Source of the DNA: Saccharopolyspora sp. NFXS83
GTDB lineage: Bacteria > Actinomycetota > Actinomycetes > Mycobacteriales > Pseudonocardiaceae
DNA length: 39,421 nucleotides
Assembly (NCBI RefSeq): GCF_026241095.1
Contig: NZ_JAPFGB010000043.1
Location: 1 to 39,421, forward strand
Direction: 5' to 3'
Shown here piece after piece: positions 14,458 to 23,064 of the stretch. The notes beneath the pieces were generated by a model. That model did not search any database. It was not told where the DNA came from and worked only from the letters and a program-made list of their open reading frames with translations. Positions within the stretch are counted from its first letter, which is position 1. Each line of letters starts with the position of its first letter. The position numbers and the translations under genes are program-made.

Positions 14458-17328
14458 TCACCGCTTCAGCGACGCGCGCACCAGTTCCAAGGGGTGGTGG
14501 GCCGCACGGGGTGTGCCGTGGGCGATCTGCTGGCGGCAGGACACGCCGGTGGCGGCGATGATCGTCGTGGCCGGTTCCGCGCGCACCGCCGGGAAGAGGC
14601 GGTCCGAGCCGACGGTCATCGACATCTCGTAGTGCTCGGCCTCGAAGCCGAACGAACCGGCCATGCCGCAGCACCCGGCGTCGACCTCTTCCACCGCCGC
14701 CTCCGGGATGCGCCGCAGCAGGCCGACCGTCGCGGCCGTGCCCACCTCCGCCTTCTGGTGGCAGTGCCCGTGGAACAGCACGCGCCGCCGCGCCGGCCAG
14801 GTGTCCTCGGACAGCTCCAGGTCGCCCGCGTCGATCGCCTCGGACAACACCTCCTCGATCTGGCGCACCCGGCCCGCGACGTCGCGGGCCGCCGGGTCGT
14901 CCGGCAGCAGCGACAAGGTCTCGTCGCGCAAGGTGAGCACGCAGGACGGCTCGCACCCGACGATCGGAGCGTCGGACCCGGCCAGCCGCGACACCAGATC
15001 GCGCGCCTTGGCCTTCGCGTCGTCGACCAGGCCCTTCGACAGGCTGGAACGCCCGCAGCAGCCCTCGTCGACCAGCCGCACCTCGTAGCCCGCGCGTTCC
15101 AGCAGCTCCACCGCCGCCCGTCCGATCGCCGGTTCGGTGTAGGTGGTGAACGAGTCCGCGAGGAACAGGATCGGCCCGCGCGGCGCCCGCTGCCGGAGGT
15201 GGCGCCCGCGGAACCACGAACCGAGGTGGCGGCGTTCGAAGCGCGGCAGCGGCCGGTGCTCGGTGATGCCCAGCGCACGCCGCATCAGCTTGCGCAGCAG
15301 CGGAATCCGTCCCGGCAGGTTCGACAGCGGAGCCGTGGCCGCCCCGAGCCGGTTCAGCGAGCGGATCGACCCGAACACCCGCGAACGCAGCGGCACCCCG
15401 TGCTCGTCGTGGTGGTGCGACAAGGTCTCGCTCTTGAGCTTGGCCATGTCCACGCCCAGCGGGCATTCGCTCTTGCACGCCTTGCACATCAAGCAGAGGT
15501 CCAGCACCTCGTGCAGCCGCTCGTCGCCGAGCGCGCGCTTCGGGTCCGGTTCGGACAGCGCCTTCACCAGCGCGTTCGCTCGCCCGCGAGTGGCGTCCTG
15601 CTCCTTGTTCGTCGCCATGTACGACGGGCACATCACGCCGCTCTGGCTCTTGCGGCACAACCCGATGTTCATGCACCGGTCGGCCGCTCCACGCATGCCG
15701 CCGACGACGTCGAAGGACAACCGGGTGCGGAACGGCCCCGGCACGGGGTGCTCGGCGTCGCGCAGGTGTTCGGTCATGGGCGGGGCTTCGACGATCTTGC
15801 CGGGGTTGAGGGTGCCCGCCGGGTCGAACAGGCGCTTCACCCGGCACATCGCCGCGTAGAGCTCCGCGCCGAACAGCTCCCGGTTGAACTCGCTGCGCGC
15901 CAGGCCGTCGCCGTGCTCGCTGGAGTTCACCCCGCCGTACTCGGTGACCAGCGACTTCACCTCCTCGGCGACGGCCCGCATCTTCTCCACCTCGCCGGGC
16001 CGCGCCAGGTCCACGAACGGCCGGATGTGCAGGCAGCCGACCGAGCAGTGCCCGTAGAAGCCGGCCTTCATGTCGTGGCGGTCGAGGATCTTCGCGAACT
16101 TCGCCGTGTACTCCGGGAGGTGCTTCGGGTCGACGGCGGTGTCCTCGACGAACGCCAGCGGCCGGCGCGTTCCCTCGCCCGCCGCCATCAGCAGGCCCAG
16201 GCTGGACTTGCGGACCTTCAGCAACGCCGACTGCTGCTGCGGCGTCACGGCCTCCAGCGCGTGGTAGCCGTGCCCGTGCTTGCGCCACAGCGCGGTGAGC
16301 CGCCGCAGCCGCGCCACCAGCTCGTCCTCGTCGTCGCCGGTGAAGCTGACGAACAGCAGCGCGTCCGGATCGCCTTCGAGGATGGTGCCGAGCGAGGCGT
16401 ACTCGAGGCGCTGCCGCGACAGGTCCAGGATGGTGCGGTCCATCAGCTCGACGCCGGACGGGTCGCAGGACAGCGCGTCGTCGGTGGCGGCGATGGCGGC
16501 CTGCGTGGACGTGAAGTGGCCGACGGCGATCACCGTGGTGCGCGGTTTCGGCACCAGGTCCACCAGCGCCCCGGTGGCCACGACGAGCGTGCCCTCCGAG
16601 CCCACCACGAACTCGGCGAGGTCGAACGGCGTCGGCTCGGCCAGCCGGTCCAGGCGGTAACCGCCCGCCCGGCGCCAGAACTCGGGAAAACCGCGGGAGA
16701 TCGCGTCCCGGTCCTCGGTGACGATCCGCGGGAGTTCCCGGTAGAGCCGCGCTTCCAGCGTCGACCCGGCCGCCCGCCGCTGCCGCTCGTCGTCGTCGAC
16801 CGGTCCGAACCGGGCCGTGGACGCGTCCGAGAGCACCACGTCCAGCTCCCGGACGTGATCGATCGTCATGCCGTGGCGGACCGAGCCGCTGCCCGCCGAG
16901 TTGTTGCCGATCATGCCGCCGAGCGTGGCGCGATTGCTCGTGGAGGTGTCCGGGCCGAACATCAGCCCGTGCGCAGCGGCGGCGCGGTTGAGCTGGTCCT
17001 GCACCACGCCCGGCTGCACTCGCGCGGTTCGCGCCTCCGGGTCCAGTTCCACGATCCGGTGCAGGTGGCGGGACATGTCGAGCACGATTCCGGGGCCGAC
17101 GGTCTGGCCCGCCAGGCTGGTCCCGGCGCCGCGCGGCACCACTGGCACGCCGTGCTCGGCAGCCGCGGCCACCGCCGCCGCGACGTCGTCGGCGTCGCGC
17201 GGGAACACCACGCCCAGCGGGGTGATCGCGTACATGCTGGCGTCGCGGGAGAACAGGTGCCGGGTGTAGTCGTCGAACTCGACCTCACCGGCCACGTCCG
17301 CCTTCAGCCGCCGTTCCAGGTCGCTCAT
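14458..17328 (-). CDS. Fused FAD-linked 2-hydroxyacid oxidase and 4Fe-4S/CCG subunit (GlcD-GlcF type)
   Basis: 956 residues from ATG 17328, overlapping the aminotransferase stop (TGATG). Residues ~30-250 are a PCMH-type FAD-binding domain (PRGAGTSLAGQTVGPGIVLD, GGMIGNNSAGSGS), followed by the FAD-oxidase C-terminal domain. Around 552 comes CMNIGLCRKSQSGVMCPS and at 612 CLMCKACKSECP, the ligands of two 4Fe-4S clusters. The last third has two CCG domains (GCCGRSSLSKG and AGCCGMAGSFGFE). The order matches GlcD and GlcF, or a membrane-linked D-lactate dehydrogenase, fused in one chain. It would oxidise glycolate, D-lactate or a related 2-hydroxyacid and pass electrons to the respiratory chain. 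The adjacent glyoxylate aminotransferase favours glycolate. Confidence 0.85.
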   Translation of the reverse strand: MSDLERRLKADVAGEVEFDDYTRHLFSRDASMYAITPLGVVFPRDADDVAAAVAAAAEHGVPVVPRGAGTSLAGQTVGPGIVLDMSRHLHRIVELDPEARTARVQPGVVQDQLNRAAAAHGLMFGPDTSTSNRATLGGMIGNNSAGSGSVRHGMTIDHVRELDVVLSDASTARFGPVDDDERQRRAAGSTLEARLYRELPRIVTEDRDAISRGFPEFWRRAGGYRLDRLAEPTPFDLAEFVVGSEGTLVVATGALVDLVPKPRTTVIAVGHFTSTQAAIAATDDALSCDPSGVELMDRTILDLSRQRLEYASLGTILEGDPDALLFVSFTGDDEDELVARLRRLTALWRKHGHGYHALEAVTPQQQSALLKVRKSSLGLLMAAGEGTRRPLAFVEDTAVDPKHLPEYTAKFAKILDRHDMKAGFYGHCSVGCLHIRPFVDLARPGEVEKMRAVAEEVKSLVTEYGGVNSSEHGDGLARSEFNRELFGAELYAAMCRVKRLFDPAGTLNPGKIVEAPPMTEHLRDAEHPVPGPFRTRLSFDVVGGMRGAADRCMNIGLCRKSQSGVMCPSYMATNKEQDATRGRANALVKALSEPDPKRALGDERLHEVLDLCLMCKACKSECPLGVDMAKLKSETLSHHHDEHGVPLRSRVFGSIRSLNRLGAATAPLSNLPGRIPLLRKLMRRALGITEHRPLPRFERRHLGSWFRGRHLRQRAPRGPILFLADSFTTYTEPAIGRAAVELLERAGYEVRLVDEGCCGRSSLSKGLVDDAKAKARDLVSRLAGSDAPIVGCEPSCVLTLRDETLSLLPDDPAARDVAGRVRQIEEVLSEAIDAGDLELSEDTWPARRRVLFHGHCHQKAEVGTAATVGLLRRIPEAAVEEVDAGCCGMAGSFGFEAEHYEMSMTVGSDRLFPAVRAEPATTIIAATGVSCRQQIAHGTPRAAHHPLELVRASLKR

Positions 17329-18494
17329 CACGCCTCCTCCAGCACCCGCAGCGCGGCGGTGATGCCGCCCTGGTCGATCGGCACGCCCGCCAGTTCCAAG
17401 CCCATCTGCACCCCCGCGAGCGTTCCGGCCAGCGACACGTCGTTGAAATCTCCCAGGTGGCCGATGCGGAACACGGTGCCCGCGACCTTGCCCAGGCCCG
17501 CGCCCAGCGACATGTTGAACCGGTTCAGCACCAGCCCGCGGAACGCGTCGGCGTCGTGGCCCGGGGGCAGCAAGACTGCGGTCAGCGCGGGCGAATGTTC
17601 CCGCTCGTCCAGGCACAACGTCTCCAGGCCCCAGCCGCGCACGGCCGCGCGCGTCGCGGCGGCGTGGCGCCGGTGCCGCCCGAACACCTCCGGCAGGCCT
17701 TCCTCGTCCAGCATGCGCAGGGCTTCGAGCAGCCCGTAGAGCAGGTTCGTCGCCGGAGTGCTGTGGAAGAACCCGCGCTCGTTCGCCGCCAGGATCGGCT
17801 CCCAGTCCCAGTAGGACCGCGGCAGCGTCGCGGATTCCCGCGCGCGCAACGCCTTCTCGCTGACCGCGTTGAAGCCGAGGCCGGGCGGCAGCATCAAGCC
17901 CTTCTGCGAGCAGGAGATCGTCACGTCGACGCCCCACTCGTCGTGGCGGAAGTCCACCGAGCCCAGCGAGGAGATCGTGTCCACCAGCAGCAGCGCCGGG
18001 TGCGCCGCGTCGTCGATCGCCCGCCGCACCTCGTCGATGCGGCTGGTCACCGCCGTCGAGGTCTCGTTGTGCACGGCGCACACGGCCTTGATCTCGTGGC
18101 CCGCGTCGTCGGCCAGCCGCTGCCGGACCACCTCCGGATCGACGCCGCGCCGCCAGTCCCCCGGCACGAAGTCCACCCGCAGCCCCAGCTTCTCCGCCAT
18201 CTCCCGCCACAGGGTCGCGAAGTGGCCGGTTTCGAAGGCGAGCACGCGGTCGCCGGGGCTCAGCGTGTTCACCAGCGCCGCCTCCCACGCCCCGGTCCCC
18301 GAGGACGGGTAGATCAGCACCGGTCCGCTGGTGCCGAACACCGGCCGCACCGCGGTCAGCACCTCGCGGGTGAGCGCCGCGAACTCCGGTCCGCGGTGGT
18401 CGATGGTGGGGGCGGACATCGCGCGGAGAACGCGGTCGGGAACGTTCGTGGGGCCGGGAATTTGCAGGAAGTGCCGGCCGATCGGCTGCGCCAT
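17328..18494 (-). CDS. Alanine/serine-glyoxylate aminotransferase (class V, PLP)
   Basis: 388 residues, ATG 18494 with AGGAGAG upstream. It is a fold-type I PLP aminotransferase of the AGXT/serine-pyruvate group: IPGPTNVPDRVLRAMS at the N-terminus, SSGTGAWEAAL for cofactor phosphate binding, LLVDTISSLGS with the PLP-pyridine Asp, and Lys198 in SCSQKGLMLPPG as the Schiff-base lysine. FNMSLGAGLGKVAGTVFRIGHLG near the C-terminus holds the substrate-carboxylate Arg. It converts glyoxylate plus an amino donor (Ala or Ser) to glycine. One-base overlap with the oxidase gene implies coupled production, so glycolate to glyoxylate to glycine is the likely flow. Confidence 0.88.
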   Translation of the reverse strand: MAQPIGRHFLQIPGPTNVPDRVLRAMSAPTIDHRGPEFAALTREVLTAVRPVFGTSGPVLIYPSSGTGAWEAALVNTLSPGDRVLAFETGHFATLWREMAEKLGLRVDFVPGDWRRGVDPEVVRQRLADDAGHEIKAVCAVHNETSTAVTSRIDEVRRAIDDAAHPALLLVDTISSLGSVDFRHDEWGVDVTISCSQKGLMLPPGLGFNAVSEKALRARESATLPRSYWDWEPILAANERGFFHSTPATNLLYGLLEALRMLDEEGLPEVFGRHRRHAAATRAAVRGWGLETLCLDEREHSPALTAVLLPPGHDADAFRGLVLNRFNMSLGAGLGKVAGTVFRIGHLGDFNDVSLAGTLAGVQMGLELAGVPIDQGGITAALRVLEEA

Positions 18495-18584
18495 CGGAAT
18501 CTCTCCTGGTCTATTCAGAACTCTTGACCGTCAATTGTGTCCGGGGTCATACTTCCCCGGCGGCGAGACGTTGATCTCGCATCA

Positions 18585-18599
18585 CGGAATTTGATTCCG
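18585..18599. promoter_or_regulatory. IclR-type operator candidate before the MatC-type carrier
   Basis: CGGAAT-TTG-ATTCCG is a perfect 15-base palindrome 42 bases upstream of ATG 18642, in the gap between the divergent aminotransferase and carrier genes. It resembles the E. coli IclR consensus TGGAAATnATTTCCA. An IclR gene lies next to the carrier, so it is the natural regulator of both directions. Confidence 0.6.
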
Positions 18600-18641
18600 C
18601 TCCCTCCCCGAGCCGACGACCGCCTCGAATCGAGGAGTCAC

Positions 18642-19961
18642 ATGTCCGTACAGATCTGGTCCATCATCGGTCTTGTCCTCATATTTCTCATCGCCACGTT
18701 GCGCTCGGTGAACATGGGAGCCGTGGCATTTCTCGGAACATTTCTGGTGGGCACATTCCTGGTCCACGACAGCGCCGACGATCTGTTCGCCGGTTTTCCC
18801 GGAGATCTCTTCGCGGTGCTCGTCGGCGTCACCCTGCTGTTCGCCATCGCCAAGAGCAACGGAACCGTGGACTGGCTCATCCACGCCGGAGTCCGCGCGG
18901 TGCGCGGTCGAATCGCCCTCGTACCATGGGTGATGTTCCTGGTCACGAGCTTGTTGACCATGGTCGGAGCGGTGGTTCCCGGCGCCGTGGCGATCACGGC
19001 CCCGATCGGGCTGAGCTTCGCGGCCCGCTACCGGATCAATCCGATGCTGATGGGGCTGCTCATCATCAACGGCGCCACCGCGGGCGGTTTCTCGCCGATC
19101 AGCATTTTCGGCAGCATCACCAACGGCGTCGTCGAGCGCAGCGGACTTCCCGGAAACCCGTTGCTGCTCTGGGGCAGCCAATTCGCGTTCAACCTGGCAC
19201 TCAGCGTGGTCGTCTTCTTCCTCTTCGGCGGGCGAGAACTGCTGCGCCGTAAAGTGGAAACCGAATCCGAGCCGACCGCCCGAATCGAGGAAGAACCGAC
19301 CGGTGGTGCCGGGACCACCACGGTCACCTCGACCGGAACCGCCACTCTCAGCGAAGTCACCTCGCTCAACTCGCAGCGGGCGCTGACGCTGACCGGGTTG
19401 ATCGTGCTCGCGATCGGTGCGCTCGCGCTGGAATTCGACGTCGGGCTGCTGTCGCTGAGCATCGCCACCGTGCTGTGCGTGATCTTCCCGCGGACCACCA
19501 CGGCGTGCGTGGGCCAAGTGGCCTGGCCGACGGTGCTGCTGATCTGCGGGGTGGTGACGTACGTGAGCATGATGGAACGCGTCGGCACCATCGAATTCCT
19601 CGGCGACGGCGTGGCGGGCATCGGTGTTCCGCTGCTGGCGGCGTTCGTGATCTGCCTGATCGGCGCGGCGGTGTCCGCGTTCGCCTCCACCACCGGCATC
19701 CTCGGCGCGCTCATCCCGCTGGCGGTCCCGTTCCTGCTCACCGGTCAGGTCGGCACCATGGGCATGATCATCGCGCTGACCGTGGCGTCGTCCGTGGTGG
19801 ACTCCTCGCCGTTCTCCACCAGCGGGGCCCTGGTCGTCGCGAGCTCTCCGCCGGAACTGCGCGACGGCGTGTTCCGGAAGCTGATGATCTGGGGCATGAG
19901 CATGATCGCCGTCGGCCCCGTGGTGGCCTGCGCGCTGTTCGTGCTGCCCGGCTGGCTGTGA
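18642..19961 (+). CDS. MatC-type/SLC13-like dicarboxylate (or hydroxyacid) carrier
   Basis: 439 residues from ATG 18642 with GAGGAG upstream. It is strongly hydrophobic with about ten or more membrane helices. The N-terminal half (VGVTLLFAIAKSNGTVDWLI, VPGAVAITAPIGLSFAARY, INGATAGGFSPISIFGS) fits the MatC N-terminal domain of the ion-transporter superfamily. Residues ~215-265 form a polar Ser/Thr/Glu-rich cytoplasmic loop. The C-terminal half repeats the motif as AFASTTGILGALIPLAVPF and SSVVDSSPFSTSGAL, the substrate/Na-binding hairpins. MatC proteins carry malonate or C4-dicarboxylates. Beside a 2-hydroxyacid oxidase and a glyoxylate aminotransferase, uptake of a small carboxylate or hydroxyacid feeding that route is likely. 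Confidence 0.82.
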   Translation: MSVQIWSIIGLVLIFLIATLRSVNMGAVAFLGTFLVGTFLVHDSADDLFAGFPGDLFAVLVGVTLLFAIAKSNGTVDWLIHAGVRAVRGRIALVPWVMFLVTSLLTMVGAVVPGAVAITAPIGLSFAARYRINPMLMGLLIINGATAGGFSPISIFGSITNGVVERSGLPGNPLLLWGSQFAFNLALSVVVFFLFGGRELLRRKVETESEPTARIEEEPTGGAGTTTVTSTGTATLSEVTSLNSQRALTLTGLIVLAIGALALEFDVGLLSLSIATVLCVIFPRTTTACVGQVAWPTVLLICGVVTYVSMMERVGTIEFLGDGVAGIGVPLLAAFVICLIGAAVSAFASTTGILGALIPLAVPFLLTGQVGTMGMIIALTVASSVVDSSPFSTSGALVVASSPPELRDGVFRKLMIWGMSMIAVGPVVACALFVLPGWL

Positions 19962-19967
19962 TCCGAT

Positions 19968-19995
19968 GGCCCGCCGAGCAGCGGCTCGGCGGGCC
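19968..19995 (+). terminator. Perfect 12-base-stem hairpin after the carrier gene
   Basis: GGCCCGCCGAGC-AGCG-GCTCGGCGGGCC lies 7 bases after the carrier stop and 20 bases before the IclR start. It is a strong stem-loop without a T-run, probably a terminator or attenuator that lowers read-through into iclR. Confidence 0.65.
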
Positions 19996-20015
19996 GAACC
20001 GGATAAACTGCTGAC

Positions 20016-20789
20016 ATGAGCGAAGGAATGCGCACCGTGCTCTCCGCTTTCCGGGTGCTCGAAGAGGTCGCGCACGCCCAGCCCGCCGGAGTCGGCGAAC
20101 TCGCCCGCAGGCTGCGGATGCCGAAGAGCACCGTGCAGCGCGCGCTCCGGACGCTGTGGACGGCGGGCTGGATCTGCCCGGACGGCGCCGACGTGACCCG
20201 CTGGGTGCTCACGACCCGCGCGTTCCAGGTGGGCCAGCACGCCGTGGCCGACCTCGGTGTGCGGGACGCGGCCACCGCGGTCATGCACGAGCTGCGCCGG
20301 GAGACTGGCGAGACCTCGCACCTGATGGTGCGCGAAGGCGATCACGCCGTGCTCATCGAACGGATCGAGACCGAGCACCCCATCCGGGCAGTGCTGCCGC
20401 TGGGCAGCACCGTGCCGCTGCACGGCTCGTCCAACGGCAAGGCGATGCTCGCCGGCATGCCGCGCGAGTCGGCGCGACGGATCGTCGGCGAGGACCTGGC
20501 GCGCTACACCGACAACACCATCGTCGACTGGGCGGAGTTCTCCGCCGAACTCGACCGCGTGGCCGAGCTCGGGTACGCGGCGAACTTCGCCGAATGGCGC
20601 GCGGACATCGCGGCGGTGGCTGCGGCCGTCTTCGACGACGCCGGGGAACCGATCGCGGGCCTGTCGATCTCCGCCCCCGCCGACCGGATCACACCGGACC
20701 TGCGGGAGCGCTACGGCGCGCTGGTCGTCGAGGCCGCGGCCAGGGTCAGCGCGACCCTGGGACATCGCCCGGCGGTGGATCCCCGTTGA
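20016..20789 (+). CDS. IclR-family transcriptional regulator
   Basis: 257 residues. The N-terminal winged helix-turn-helix (VLSAFRVLEEVAHAQPAGVGELARRLRMPKSTVQRALRTL) is typical of IclR. The C-terminal GAF-like effector domain has RRETGETSHLMVREGDHAVLIERIE, the PLHGSSNGKAMLA core and AVFDDAGEPIAGLSISAPADR. IclR members bind small carboxylates such as glyoxylate, pyruvate or aromatic acids. The palindrome at 18585-18599 and the adjacent carrier/oxidase/aminotransferase genes make these the likely targets. The two-gene CoA unit at 20805-22768 converges on it and is less certain as a target. Confidence 0.88.
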   Translation: MSEGMRTVLSAFRVLEEVAHAQPAGVGELARRLRMPKSTVQRALRTLWTAGWICPDGADVTRWVLTTRAFQVGQHAVADLGVRDAATAVMHELRRETGETSHLMVREGDHAVLIERIETEHPIRAVLPLGSTVPLHGSSNGKAMLAGMPRESARRIVGEDLARYTDNTIVDWAEFSAELDRVAELGYAANFAEWRADIAAVAAAVFDDAGEPIAGLSISAPADRITPDLRERYGALVVEAAARVSATLGHRPAVDPR

Positions 20790-20804
20790 ACCACCCACCG
20801 GTCA

Positions 20805-21578
20805 TCACCGGCCACGCCACTGCGGGCGGCGCTTCTCGGTGAACGCGCGCACCCCTTCGCGGAAGTCTTCGCTGCCGTAGCAGGATTCGACGAGGTCGTC
20901 ACCGGAGGGCAGCGCGTGCTCCCGCAGCCTGCGGATCGCCTCCTTGCTCGCCCGCATCGTCAGCGGTGCCTGGTCGGCGAGCTGCGCGCACAGCTCCGCG
21001 ACCCGTCCGTCCAATTCGGACTCCGACAGCACTTCGGAGGCCAGGCCGGCGCGTTCGGCCTGCTCCGCGCCGATGAATCCGGCCGTGCAGATCAAGTGCA
21101 TCGCGCGCCCGGCCCCGATCAGGCTCACCAGGCGCGCGTAGTTGCGCATCGACAGGCAGTTGCCGACGGTCCGGGCGATGGGCAGCCCGAACTTCGCGCT
21201 CTGCGAGCAGATCCGGAGGTCGCACGCCGCGGCGAGGGTGAGCCCGCCGCCGGTCGCGTAGCCGCCGATCACCGCGATCGTCGGCACCGGGATCCGCTCC
21301 ACCGCGTCCACCACGGCGTCGATGCGGCGCTCGTACTCGTGCCCGTCCGCGCCGGTGCTGAAATCGCGGAACTGGGCGATGTCGGTGCCCGCGACGAAGG
21401 CCTTGCCGCCCGCCCCGCGCAGCACCACGACCCGCACCCGCGGATCGGCGGCGACGCGCTCGCAGAACTCCGCCAGCCCGTCGTACATCTCCCAGGTCAT
21501 GGCGTTGCGCGCCTCAGGCCGGTCGAAGGTGGCGGTGGCGACGGTTCCGGTGAACTCGGTGCGCAGCTGCCCGGTCAT
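20805..21578 (-). CDS. Crotonase-fold protein (enoyl-CoA hydratase-like) lacking both classical glutamates
   Basis: 257 residues, start ATG 21578 overlapping the CoA-transferase stop (ATGA). The crotonase fold is clear: VVLRGAGGKAFVAGTDIAQF for the first oxyanion strand and CoA site, and GGYATGGGLTLAAACDLRIC for the second. In classical enoyl-CoA hydratases one catalytic Glu follows the GGG and the other sits in FG-x-PE. Here Thr114 and Ile134/Ala135 occupy those places (GGGLT; FGLPIART), so simple hydration is unlikely. Isomerase, thioesterase, decarboxylase or another crotonase reaction is possible. It works with the CaiB-type transferase on the same CoA-ester pathway. Confidence 0.82.
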   Translation of the reverse strand: MTGQLRTEFTGTVATATFDRPEARNAMTWEMYDGLAEFCERVAADPRVRVVVLRGAGGKAFVAGTDIAQFRDFSTGADGHEYERRIDAVVDAVERIPVPTIAVIGGYATGGGLTLAAACDLRICSQSAKFGLPIARTVGNCLSMRNYARLVSLIGAGRAMHLICTAGFIGAEQAERAGLASEVLSESELDGRVAELCAQLADQAPLTMRASKEAIRRLREHALPSGDDLVESCYGSEDFREGVRAFTEKRRPQWRGR

Positions 21579-22768
21579 TCCACGGCTCCTTCGGCTCGCA
21601 GCGCCCGGATCTCCTCGTCGGAGCGCCCGGTGGCGCGCAGCAGTTCGTCGGTGTGCTCCCCCAGCCCCGGCGCGACCCGGCGGACTCCGGCGGGAGTACC
21701 GCTGAGCTTCACCGGCACGCCCAGGGATCGGACGGTGCCTTCGGTCGGATGCTCGAGTTCCAGGACCATCTCGCGGGCGAGGGTGTGCGGATCGGCGCAG
21801 GACTGCGCGTAGTCGCGGATCGGCCCGGCCGGGACGCCCGCTTCCAGGAGCAGCTCCGCCCACTCGTCGGTGTCGCGGGTGCGCAGCGTCCGGGCGAGTT
21901 CGCCCGCCAGCTCCACGCGGTGGCGCACCCGATCGGTGTTCGTGGCGAACCGCTCGTCGGCCGGGAGTTCCGGCCGCTCCAGCACGGTGCACAGCCGCTG
22001 CCACAGGCGTTCGTTGTTCGCACCGATCGTGAGGTGGCCGTCGCGGGTGGGCAGCGCCTCGTACGGCGCGTTCACCCGGTGCGCCGAGCCCAGCCTTCCC
22101 GGCGCCTCGCCGGTCGCCCACAGCTCGGAGGTCTCCCAGATCGACAGCGCCAGCGCGGCGTCGTAGAGCGAGGTGTCCACGGCCTGGCCCCGGCCGGTGA
22201 CCACGCGGGACAGGCAGGCGCTGAGGATGCCGACCGCGCAGAACAAGCCAGCGGAGAGGTCCGCGACGGGCACGCCGGACTTGGTGGGCGGACCGCCGGC
22301 GTCCCCGGTCACGCTCATGATCCCCGACATCGCCTGGGCGATCAGGTCGTAACCGGCGCGCTGCGCGTACGGCCCGGTCTGGCCGAACCCGGAGATGGAG
22401 GCGTAGACGATCCGCTCGTTGCGGTCGCGCAGCGTCGGGTAGTCCACGCCGAGCCGGGCCGCCACGCCCGGCCGGAAGCTCTCCACCACGACGTCGGCCT
22501 CGTCCACCAGGCGGTAGAAGGCCTCCCGCCCGGCCTCGGACATGAGGTCCAGCGCGATGCCGCGCTTGTTCCGGTTCACCGCGAGGAAGGCCGCGCTCTC
22601 GCCGTTGGGCAGCCGGTGTCCGGTCGCCTGGCGGGTCGCGTCGCCCCGGCCGACCGGTTCGACTTTGATCACGTCGGCGCCGAGGTCGCCGAGCAGTTGG
22701 CAGCAGTAGGGCCCGGCCATGACCTGGGTCAGGTCGAGCACGGTCAGGTTCTCCAGCGCGAACGTCAT
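21575..22768 (-). CDS. CaiB/BaiF family CoA transferase (class III)
   Basis: 397 residues, ATG 22768. The family hallmarks are present: VLDLTQVMAGPYCCQLLGDLGADVIKVE at the N-terminus, NRNKRGIALDL for CoA binding, SISGFGQTGPYAQRAGYDLIAQAMSG, and Asp170 in VPVADLSAGLF as the residue that forms the acyl anhydride. The length is usual (about 400). It moves CoA between carboxylic acids; the acid pair cannot be read from sequence. A 4-base overlap couples it to the crotonase-like gene. Inverted repeats at 22785-22819 lie immediately upstream of its start. Confidence 0.87.
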   Translation of the reverse strand: MTFALENLTVLDLTQVMAGPYCCQLLGDLGADVIKVEPVGRGDATRQATGHRLPNGESAAFLAVNRNKRGIALDLMSEAGREAFYRLVDEADVVVESFRPGVAARLGVDYPTLRDRNERIVYASISGFGQTGPYAQRAGYDLIAQAMSGIMSVTGDAGGPPTKSGVPVADLSAGLFCAVGILSACLSRVVTGRGQAVDTSLYDAALALSIWETSELWATGEAPGRLGSAHRVNAPYEALPTRDGHLTIGANNERLWQRLCTVLERPELPADERFATNTDRVRHRVELAGELARTLRTRDTDEWAELLLEAGVPAGPIRDYAQSCADPHTLAREMVLELEHPTEGTVRSLGVPVKLSGTPAGVRRVAPGLGEHTDELLRATGRSDEEIRALRAEGAVE

Positions 22769-22784
22769 CGTTGCCCGCCGATCC

Positions 22785-22819
22785 GTGCCGTCATGCGGCA
22801 CAGCCTGTTTGTGACGGCA
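22785..22819. promoter_or_regulatory. Overlapping inverted repeats upstream of the CoA transferase
   Basis: Two nested symmetries share one arm: GTGCCG-TCATG-CGGCAC (22785-22801), and TGCCGTCA (22786-22793) paired with TGACGGCA (22812-22819) across 18 bases. They start 17 bases upstream of the ATG and are candidate operator half-sites. The rest of 22769-23064 shows no gene or other signal I can support. Confidence 0.4.
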
Positions 22820-23064
22820 TAACCGTACGAGCACACCGAAGACGAGGTCAACCGCCGCGAGCCGGCCCGAGGACGCGCGTGAAGCCACGTGACGCGCCTC
22901 ACGCGTCGACTTCCGGGGTGCTTGAGATACACCGGTCGAACGCGACGATGCACCGGACGGGAGATGGTCCGAGCAGTGGCAACGCGAGGCGGCTGGAAGC
23001 CTCGATCAGCCTTCACGACGTTTCCCGGACATGATCACGCCGCGTTGTCGCAGGAGTTCCCCGG

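Noticed and set aside
18582-20798. 738-codon minus-strand frame opposite the MatC-type carrier and iclR
   Set aside because: It is antisense to two well-supported genes and is dominated by His, Asp, Gln and Arg with no fold.
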